From an uncultured Lachnospiraceae bacterium (lineage in GTDB: Bacteria > Bacillota > Clostridia > Lachnospirales > Lachnospiraceae): DNA of 12,593 nt. The stretch covers positions 1 to 12,593 of the forward strand of contig CALGVA010000044.1 in assembly GCA_937920345.1 (NCBI GenBank), read 5' to 3'. This document shows, piece after piece, positions 8,525 through 12,593 of this stretch. The notes under the pieces are model-generated. The model was not told the origin of the DNA. It did no database searches and was given only the letters and a program-made list of their open reading frames with translations. Numbering within the stretch: the first letter of the stretch is position 1; each line of letters opens with the position of its first letter. Position numbers and translations under genes: made by a program.

Positions 8525-8553
8525 TTGACAAGGAATCAAAAAATTCATATACT
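8525..8553 (+). promoter_or_regulatory. Sigma-A promoter of the amino acid importer operon
   Basis: The -35 hexamer TTGACA (8525-8530) is a perfect consensus. A 17-base A-rich spacer follows, then TATACT (8548-8553), matching the -10 consensus at five of six positions. Transcription should begin near 8559-8561, giving a leader of about 80 bases before the lipoprotein gene. This is the strongest promoter in the window. Confidence 0.88.
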
Positions 8554-8567
8554 AAAGTCTAGACATC

Positions 8568-8603
8568 AAAGACGGTGTAATTGCGCATACTTACGCCGTC
8601 TTT
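8568..8603 (+). promoter_or_regulatory. Stem-loop in the importer mRNA leader
   Basis: AAAGACGGTGTAA (8568-8580) pairs with TTACGCCGTCTTT (8591-8603): 13 pairs including one G-U, with a 10-base loop. It starts about eight bases after the predicted transcription start and ends about 28 bases before the ribosome binding site. Only CTTT followed by CC comes after the stem core, so it is at best a weak terminator. It could be an attenuator, a 5' stabilising hairpin, or a leftover terminator for polC-operon read-through. Confidence 0.55.
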
Positions 8604-8642
8604 CCTGTTAGATGGCATTTGCCACGGAAAGGGAGGAAAATT

Positions 8643-9449
8643 ATGAAGAAATTATTAGCAATGGCTCTGGTTGGCTGTATGGCGCTCAGCATGACGGCAT
8701 GCGGTTCCGACGGAGCGGCACAGACGAACGGTGACGCGGCAGGTACGGCGGATAATGCTGCAGCCGGTGATAAGGTATGGATGGTTGCCACGGATACCGT
8801 GTTCCGTCCTTTTGAGTTCACCAATGAGCAGGGTGAATTTGTCGGTATTGATGTGGATATTCTGGCGGCGATCGCAGAAGATCAGGGTTTTCAGTATGAA
8901 CTGAACAGTCTTGGCTGGGATGCGGCAGTGGCAGCAGTACAGTCGGGTCAGGCGGATGCGATTATTGCGGGAGCGACCATCAAGCAGGAACGTATTGATT
9001 CCGGCTGGATTTTCTCCGACGGTTATTACAATGCGACACAGACTTTTGTTCTTCCGGAGGGAAGCGATATTAAGGGATTTGCGGATCTGGCAGGCAAGAA
9101 TGTGGCGGTGAAGAACGGTACGGCAGGCATGGATTTTGCCAATAGTCTGAAAGATGAGTACGGCTTTACCACAACTGTATTTGAAGATTCACCGACGATG
9201 TATCAGGATGTAATTCTGGGAAATTCCGCAGCCTGTGTGGAGGATACACCAATCATGGCGGACTCGATCAAGGTCGGCAGCCTTGCGCTCATGATTCCGG
9301 AAGGAATGGAGAGTGACGGTGCGCCTTACGGTTTTGCCATTATGAATGAGAGCAATCAGGAACTTCTTGATATGTTCAATGCAGGTCTTGCGAACATCAA
9401 GGAGAACGGCAAATATGATGAGATTCTCGCGAAATATTTAGGCGAGTAA
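8643..9449 (+). CDS. Polar amino acid ABC transporter, substrate-binding lipoprotein
   Basis: Extracellular solute-binding protein family 3 that captures a polar amino acid and delivers it to the permease encoded next. The 268-residue precursor has a lipoprotein signal: K2-K3, a hydrophobic core, and M17-T-A-C20, with C20 the predicted lipidated residue followed by a Gly/Ala/Asp-rich tether. The mature domain opens V-A-T-D-T-V-F-R-P-F-E-F and V-G-I-D-V-D-I-L-A-A-I-A, close to the GlnH pattern, with Q-A-D-A-I-I-A-G-A-T-I and F-S-D-G-Y-Y further on. This suggests glutamine or a similar polar amino acid, but cystine or arginine binders share the fold. The start is ATG 8643, with GGAGG at 8632-8636 six bases upstream; an in-frame TTG at 8619 would put extra charged residues before the signal peptide and is rejected. 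Confidence 0.92.
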   Translation: MKKLLAMALVGCMALSMTACGSDGAAQTNGDAAGTADNAAAGDKVWMVATDTVFRPFEFTNEQGEFVGIDVDILAAIAEDQGFQYELNSLGWDAAVAAVQSGQADAIIAGATIKQERIDSGWIFSDGYYNATQTFVLPEGSDIKGFADLAGKNVAVKNGTAGMDFANSLKDEYGFTTTVFEDSPTMYQDVILGNSAACVEDTPIMADSIKVGSLALMIPEGMESDGAPYGFAIMNESNQELLDMFNAGLANIKENGKYDEILAKYLGE

Positions 9450-9485
9450 CGGATCAAGGAAGAAAGAGTAAGGAGATACGGCCCT

Positions 9486-10154
9486 ATGATGATGTTGATA
9501 CAGACATACGGTTCCATGCTGATCAGAGCACTCGGACAGACAGTTCTGCTGACCGGGCTTTCCCTGGTATTTGCGATGATCATCGGTATGGTTTTTGGTT
9601 TGATGAATGTGGGACATAACAGAGTGTTGAATCTGATCGGTACGATCTATGTAGATGCGGTGCGGGGTGTGCCGCTGATTGTACTGGCATATTTCATTTA
9701 TTTCGGTATTCCCGCAGGCATTCAGAGTCTGGGCATCACAGGGTTTCGTATGAATGCTTTACAGGCCGGCACCATCGCTTTATCCATGAACTGCGGCGCC
9801 TATATGGCGGAGATAATCCGTGCGGGAATCCAGAGCGTGGACAGAGGACAGATGGAGGCCGGCAGAAGCCTCGGGCTGTCTTATGGTGCGGGTATGGCGT
9901 TGATCGTGATACCGCAGGCAATCCGCACGATGATTCCATCCATTATCAACCAGTTTATCATTACGCTCAAGGACAGTTCCATTCTGTCCGTGATCGGATT
10001 TCCGGAGCTTGTCAATGTGGGAAAGACGATCATGGGAAATACGATGAAATGTTTGGAAACATGGGCAATCATAGGCATTATGTACATGGTGGTAATTATT
10101 ACGCTCAGCAAGGTTTCCAAGAAGATAGAGAGGAGGGTGAACCGTGGCAGATAA
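9486..10154 (+). CDS. Polar amino acid ABC transporter, permease
   Basis: Membrane subunit of the HisM/GlnP type, 222 residues, expected to form a homodimeric channel because only one permease gene is present. Hydrophobic segments lie at roughly 18-38, 61-79, 92-108, 150-172 and 188-210. The cytoplasmic EAA coupling loop, which docks onto the ATPase, runs from about Y106-M-A-E109-I-I-R-A-G to E124-A-G-R-S-L-G-L-S and on to I-V-I-P-Q-A. The start is ATG 9486, with AAGGAG at 9470-9475 ten bases upstream. It follows the binding-protein gene by 36 bases and overlaps the ATPase gene by 11 bases, so the operon is tightly coupled. Confidence 0.94.
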   Translation: MMMLIQTYGSMLIRALGQTVLLTGLSLVFAMIIGMVFGLMNVGHNRVLNLIGTIYVDAVRGVPLIVLAYFIYFGIPAGIQSLGITGFRMNALQAGTIALSMNCGAYMAEIIRAGIQSVDRGQMEAGRSLGLSYGAGMALIVIPQAIRTMIPSIINQFIITLKDSSILSVIGFPELVNVGKTIMGNTMKCLETWAIIGIMYMVVIITLSKVSKKIERRVNRGR

Positions 10155-10911
10155 TAAGATTCCCGGCGGTGTAAACTCCGTACAGAATAAGATTCAGGTC
10201 AGAAATCTGAAAAAAAGCTTTGGCTCCCTGGAAGTGCTTAAGGACATCAGTCTGGATGTGACAGAGGGGGAGGTTGTTGTGCTGATCGGACCTTCCGGCA
10301 GCGGTAAGTCAACGCTTCTGCGCTGCCTGAACCAGCTGGAAAAGGTGACTTCCGGACAGATCATCATAGACGGGCAGGATGTGACGGATAAACATACAGA
10401 TATCAACAAGGTGCGGGAGAATATCGGTATGGTGTTCCAGCATTTTAATCTGTTTCATCATTTGAATGTCATGAAGAATATGACACTTGCGCCCGTGCAC
10501 TTAAAGACGCTGTCCAAGGAGGAAGCGAAAGCCAGGGCACAGCAGCTTTTGGAGCGCGTCGGACTGGCAGACCGCGCGGAAGCGTACCCGAGTCAGCTCT
10601 CCGGCGGACAGAAGCAGCGTGTGGCGATCGCCAGAGCGCTTGAGATGAATCCGGATATTATGCTTTTCGATGAGCCGACCAGCGCGCTGGACCCGGAGAT
10701 GGTGGGTGAGGTGCTGGCTGTCATGAAAGAACTGGCCAGAGAAGGTATGACCATGGTGGTTGTGACGCATGAGATCGGTTTTGCCCGCGAGGTAGCGAGC
10801 CGCGTCATTTTTATGGAAGGCGGATACATCGTCGAGGAGGGCACGCCTGACGAGGTGCTGGATCATCCGAAGGAAGCGCGCACGATAGATTTTCTCAGCA
10901 AAGTTTTGTGA
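10144..10911 (+). CDS. Polar amino acid ABC transporter, ATP-binding protein
   Basis: Cytoplasmic ATPase of the GlnQ/HisP family that powers the importer. The 255 residues contain Walker A G49-P-S-G-S-G-K55-S-T, the Q-loop in V-F-Q-H-F-N-L-F, signature L152-S-G-G-Q156, Walker B L-F-D176-E177-P with T-S-A-L-D-P-E behind it, and the switch His H209 in V-T-H-E-I-G-F. All catalytic positions are intact. The start is GTG 10144, with AGGAGG at 10131-10136 seven bases upstream, inside the permease's last codons. A 15-residue N-terminal extension precedes the usual I-Q-V-R-N-L-K-K-S-F opening. No convincing terminator follows within 130 bases, so transcripts may read through toward the tRNA gene. Confidence 0.95.
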   Translation: MADNKIPGGVNSVQNKIQVRNLKKSFGSLEVLKDISLDVTEGEVVVLIGPSGSGKSTLLRCLNQLEKVTSGQIIIDGQDVTDKHTDINKVRENIGMVFQHFNLFHHLNVMKNMTLAPVHLKTLSKEEAKARAQQLLERVGLADRAEAYPSQLSGGQKQRVAIARALEMNPDIMLFDEPTSALDPEMVGEVLAVMKELAREGMTMVVVTHEIGFAREVASRVIFMEGGYIVEEGTPDEVLDHPKEARTIDFLSKVL

Positions 10912-10992
10912 TTCGTACGGGAGAAAAGCCGGGTGGAATCAGCGGTACGGAAAGTGCCGGAGAAAATTTTCGTATAAAATCGAAAAAAGTAC

Positions 10993-11021
10993 TTGCATTC
11001 TTTGCGGAAATATAATAGAAT
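10993..11021 (+). promoter_or_regulatory. Promoter of tRNA-Glu
   Basis: TTGCAT (10993-10998), a 17-base spacer, then TAGAAT (11016-11021) gives a well-spaced sigma-A promoter ending 19 bases before the tRNA. A perfect TATAAT at 11011-11016 is an alternative -10, but its -35 position is poor. Either choice starts transcription just before the mature tRNA. Confidence 0.6.
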
Positions 11022-11040
11022 AAGCAAGTGTCAAACAGAT

Positions 11041-11112
11041 GGCTCGTTGGTCAAGCGGTTAAGACGCCGCCCTCTCACGGCGGAAACAGGGGTTCGATTC
11101 CCCTACGAGCTG
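11041..11112 (+). tRNA. tRNA-Glu (anticodon CTC)
   Basis: A full cloverleaf can be folded by hand. The acceptor GGCTCGT (11041-11047) pairs with ACGAGCT (11105-11111), with a G-U at the first pair; D arm GTC/GAC; anticodon stem CCGCC/GGCGG (11067-11071, 11079-11083) with loop CTCTCAC and anticodon CTC at 11074-11076; T arm AGGGG/CCCCT with loop TTCGATT (11093-11099). The discriminator is G at 11112. CCA is not encoded, so it must be added enzymatically. It decodes GAG glutamate codons. Confidence 0.96.
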
Positions 11113-11142
11113 TTGACTGTTATAAACAGCCCAACCCTGAAG

Positions 11143-11190
11143 AATGCTGGAAACCATGAAATTAAGCGGTTTGTAGCATTTTTTATTTTG
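11143..11190 (+). terminator. Rho-independent terminator behind tRNA-Glu
   Basis: AATGCTGGAAACC (11143-11155) pairs with GGTTTGTAGCATT (11168-11180): 12 of 13 positions pair, one as G-U, with a single G-G mismatch and a 12-base loop. TTTTATTTTG follows at once, a classic U-tract. It lies 31 bases past the tRNA and is well placed to end its transcript. Confidence 0.82.
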
Positions 11191-11220
11191 TCCGGAAAAG
11201 ATTTATTTTGGTATGAAAAA

Positions 11221-11244
11221 TTTGAGGGAACCTTTGAGGGAACA
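11221..11244 (+). repeat. 12-base tandem duplication (TTTGAGGGAAC unit)
   Basis: Units 11221-11232 and 11233-11244 are identical at 11 of 12 bases. Both lie in non-coding DNA just past the tRNA terminator. They could be slippage products or arm-type protein-binding repeats of an integration site; the sequence does not decide. Confidence 0.6.
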
Positions 11245-11318
11245 ACATAGAGGTTGAAGCTACAAAGAAAGGAGAAAATTCTGTACATCGTGATAATTAC
11301 ATATGTTGTTAGGACATC

Positions 11319-11370
11319 TAAATAAGTCCTTTATCAGTTGTAGAAATATGATTGATAGAGGGCTTATTTA
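11319..11370 (+). other. 18-bp stem-loop in the AT-rich leader region
   Basis: Bases 11319-11336 pair with 11353-11370 without interruption (18 pairs, two of them G-U) around a 16-base loop. No T-run follows on either strand, so it is not an intrinsic terminator. AGGAC (11311-11315) can alternatively pair with GTCCT (11326-11330), which would break the long stem. The right arm contains GAGGG at 11358-11362, a possible ribosome binding site for the tiny ORF that follows. The structure is clear; an RNA regulatory role is inference. Confidence 0.6.
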
Positions 11371-11429
11371 TGTGGTTTAACAATGAATCCATAAATGAAT
11401 CCACAACCAATCTTAAAGCGTCTGTATGA
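11370..11429 (+). CDS. Possible 19-residue leader peptide
   Basis: ATG 11370 to TGA 11427-11429 encodes M-W-F-N-N-E-S-I-N-E-S-T-T-N-L-K-A-S-V. GAGGG at 11358-11362 is seven bases upstream, but buried in the right arm of the preceding stem-loop. The N-E-S/N-E-S pattern comes from a 12-base tandem duplication (11382-11393, 11394-11405; 11 of 12 identical). The ORF is short enough to be chance. I list it only because of its ribosome binding site and its position between a stem-loop and a gene run. Confidence 0.2.
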   Translation: MWFNNESINESTTNLKASV

Positions 11430-11500
11430 GCCTCACAGAGCGTCACAGGGGTATCTAAATGTTACTTGCACACACGTTCACAGCCCATATCCAACACTAA

Positions 11501-11529
11501 CTTAAAACAGCGATTTCATTTGGAATAAT
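11501..11529 (+). promoter_or_regulatory. Weak candidate promoter of the small-gene run
   Basis: TGG-AATAAT at 11521-11529 resembles an extended -10, with the hexamer at 11524-11529 one base off TATAAT. The -35 position 17 bases upstream (11501-11506, CTTAAA) is poor. It lies 33 bases before the TTG start. In such AT-rich DNA chance matches are frequent. Confidence 0.28.
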
Positions 11530-11561
11530 AAATATCAAATCATAAAGGAGGCCTGCTCATA

Positions 11562-11795
11562 TTGTATGGACATGTAACAAGATATTTCCATGACAGAAAG
11601 TTTGGATTTATCAGAGGTGAAGATGGTAATACGTATTTTATCCATCATTCAAAACTGGACGGAGAATATATAAATTCCGGCTACTATGTATTCTTTAAAC
11701 CATTCCAGAATGACAGGAGCGATTACAACGCAAAAAATGTTATGGTGATCGAAGCACCAGAAAGGAGGCACAAGCATGGCGATACACGTAAGTAA
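11562..11795 (+). CDS. Small cold-shock-domain-like protein
   Basis: A 77-residue basic protein matching the cold-shock/S1-like OB fold. It has G3-x-V-x-x-Y at the start, an RNP1-like K13-F-G-F-I-R-G-E-D-G segment and an RNP2-like Y25-F-I-H-H-S-K-L segment. Such proteins bind single-stranded RNA or DNA. It diverges from CspA-type proteins: the usual N-terminal W-F-N is replaced by R-Y-F-H, and the C terminus is longer and charged. The start is TTG 11562, with AAGGAGG at 11545-11551 ten bases upstream; the ATG at 11566 is out of frame, and no in-frame ATG precedes the domain. The last 20 bases overlap the next gene. Codon usage is AT-rich, unlike the genes left of the tRNA. Nucleic-acid binding is likely; the specific role is unknown. 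Confidence 0.75.
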   Translation: MYGHVTRYFHDRKFGFIRGEDGNTYFIHHSKLDGEYINSGYYVFFKPFQNDRSDYNAKNVMVIEAPERRHKHGDTRK

Positions 11796-12213
11796 CATGA
11801 AAGAACTTAATAAGGCGTTACAGCCGGTACTATTAAAAATGGTTGACCAGTTGGCAGACAGGGTATATGAGAGTTTGAATTATTTTCTACAGGATTATTA
11901 TTCAGGGTATGAACCATCCAGCTATCAGAGAACAAAAGATTTCCTCTACTCAGCGGTGAAAGTGGATGCACACCCGTATAAAGGCGGCGTAAAAGCAAGT
12001 GTATATATTGACTATGATTCTCTGAATAGCTATAGTGGCGCAACAGGTTATCAAGTAGCAAAGTGGGCGAATGAAGGTTTACATGGCGGAATGGAAGTAG
12101 ACCACAAGCCCCATATATGGCAGGATACGATTGATAATACGGTTAATAACGGGGAACTTTTAAAATTAGCGGTAGATTATCTAAAGAGCAGAGGTTTTTC
12201 AGTAAGAACATAA
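11776..12213 (+). CDS. Unrecognised 145-residue protein
   Basis: I do not recognise this family with confidence. It has an amphipathic helical N-terminal half (about 5-45, with several Leu/Val heptads) ending in Y41-Y-S-G-Y-E-P-S-S-Y-Q-R-T. A probable beta region follows (V61-K-V-D to V76-Y-I-D-Y), then a G101-L-H-G-G and H110-K-P-H segment and a C-terminal helix. The layout, a helix then a Y-x-R-T turn, strands, and a late Pro-His element, loosely resembles phage HK97 gp10-like tail-completion proteins, but this is an impression only. There is no signal peptide or membrane segment. ATG 11776 has AAGGAGG at 11762-11768 seven bases upstream, inside the preceding gene. This supports a real, translationally coupled gene despite the lack of a known function. 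Confidence 0.7.
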   Translation: MAIHVSNMKELNKALQPVLLKMVDQLADRVYESLNYFLQDYYSGYEPSSYQRTKDFLYSAVKVDAHPYKGGVKASVYIDYDSLNSYSGATGYQVAKWANEGLHGGMEVDHKPHIWQDTIDNTVNNGELLKLAVDYLKSRGFSVRT

Positions 12214-12225
12214 GGGTGAAATACA

Positions 12226-12513
12226 ATGGCAGTATTGAAGAAAGAATTTATAGACAGGATGGAAGAGAACGGCGGGATTACAAAGAAAGAAGCCAGAAGA
12301 GGACTTGAATTGTTTATTGAAACGCTCATGGATTGTATGAGTAGAAATGAAAAGGTGATGTTCTCTGAATTTGGCAGGTTTGAGATGAAAACACTCAAAG
12401 AGAGAAAAGGCAGGATGCCGTTAGGAGGGGATGAGTGCATTGTACCGGAACATAGGAAGATGAAGTTTTTTGTTAGTAGGGAAGTTGCTAAACGAATGAG
12501 GAATTGTAAATAG
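12226..12513 (+). CDS. HU/IHF-family DNA-binding protein
   Basis: A 95-residue nucleoid-type protein expected to dimerise and bend DNA. Residues 1-45 form the helical body (K5-K6-E-F-I-D, then G-I-T-K-K-E-A). They are followed by the hallmark F49-G-R-F-E and the beta-arm region R60-K-G-R-M-P65-L-G-G with the intercalating-type Pro, then V73-P and F81-F-V-S. It is slightly longer than standard HU (about 90 residues) and has two unusual Cys (C37, C71) plus one near the end. Divergence from housekeeping HU and its company suggest an accessory copy. The start is ATG 12226, with AAGGGTG nearby, a weak Shine-Dalgarno. It follows the unknown gene by 12 bases, so the three small genes probably share a transcript. 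The 80 bases after it contain no recognisable terminator. Confidence 0.85.
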   Translation: MAVLKKEFIDRMEENGGITKKEARRGLELFIETLMDCMSRNEKVMFSEFGRFEMKTLKERKGRMPLGGDECIVPEHRKMKFFVSREVAKRMRNCK

Positions 12514-12593
12514 GATTTCCAAAACCTATGGAAAGCAAAAAGTCTAACTATTAAAAGTCAAGACCTAAAATGAAAATTTTTCGATGAAGTGCG

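Larger units (their letters stand above)
11113..11561 (+). other. 449-base non-coding stretch at the composition boundary
   Basis: No credible gene of normal size is present. In order it holds the tRNA terminator (11143-11190), a 12-base tandem duplication at 11221-11244, a long stem-loop at 11319-11370, a possible 19-residue leader ORF at 11370-11429 that contains a second 12-base tandem duplication, and about 115 bases with nothing I recognise before the ribosome binding site of the next gene. The stretch is AT-rich: the 60 bases from 11341 contain 16 G+C, against 39 in the 60 bases from 7021 in polC. An open frame running through the tRNA (10993-11250) is not considered a gene. Confidence 0.6.

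Noticed and set aside
10962..10990. TTTTCG/CGAAAA inverted repeat after the importer operon
   Set aside because: Only six pairs, AT-rich, and followed by no T-run on the + strand; not good enough as a terminator.
10993..11250. Open frame running through tRNA-Glu into the AT-rich region
   Set aside because: It overlaps the tRNA and its terminator; the predicted protein is mostly translated tRNA, with no ribosome binding site.
12514..12593. TTTCCA/TGGAAA (12516-12534) and two AAAAGTC copies (12538, 12553) after the HU-like gene
   Set aside because: Arms of six bases and seven-base repeats are expected by chance in AT-rich DNA, and no T-run follows. The sequence is cut by the window end, so no call is possible.

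Overview
The window looks like chromosomal DNA of a Gram-positive, gut-type clostridium, most likely a Lachnospiraceae relative. The evidence is a 1536-residue Gram-positive PolC replicase, an ispG-polC gene pair, strong GGAGG-type ribosome binding sites, a Cmk-like kinase behind polC, and a tRNA-Glu without an encoded CCA. The taxonomy is inferred from gene content and style, not from a database search. All genes lie on the + strand; I found no convincing minus-strand gene.

Layout. (1) 1-1967: a PP2C-type Ser/Thr protein phosphatase, whose frame is still open at the left edge, followed by a soluble Hanks-type Ser/Thr kinase. They form an antagonistic signalling pair. (2) 2082-3137: ispG of the MEP isoprenoid pathway, behind a candidate extended -10 promoter. 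(3) 3227-7837: polC, the leading-strand replicase with built-in PHP and proofreading domains, then 7853-8443, a cytidylate-kinase-like protein 15 bases downstream. (4) 8501-10911: a consensus sigma-A promoter with an adjacent palindrome and a leader hairpin drives a three-gene polar amino acid importer (lipoprotein, permease, ATPase). (5) 11041-11112: tRNA-Glu(CTC) with its own promoter and a strong intrinsic terminator. (6) 11190-12593: an abrupt change to AT-rich sequence. It starts with about 370 bases of non-coding DNA holding an 18-bp stem-loop and two 12-bp tandem duplications. A run of three small, closely spaced genes follows: a cold-shock-domain-like protein with a TTG start, an unrecognised 145-residue protein, and an HU-family DNA-binding protein.

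Most of the window (1-10911) is ordinary core genome. The parts worth attention are the kinase/phosphatase pair where other Firmicutes usually have rseP, a roughly 25-residue insert in the kinase, the regulatory architecture in front of the importer, and the compositional break immediately after tRNA-Glu. That break probably marks the edge of an accessory or integrated region. No integrase, relaxase, CRISPR array, insertion sequence or rRNA is visible, and no complete new system can be demonstrated from this window alone.
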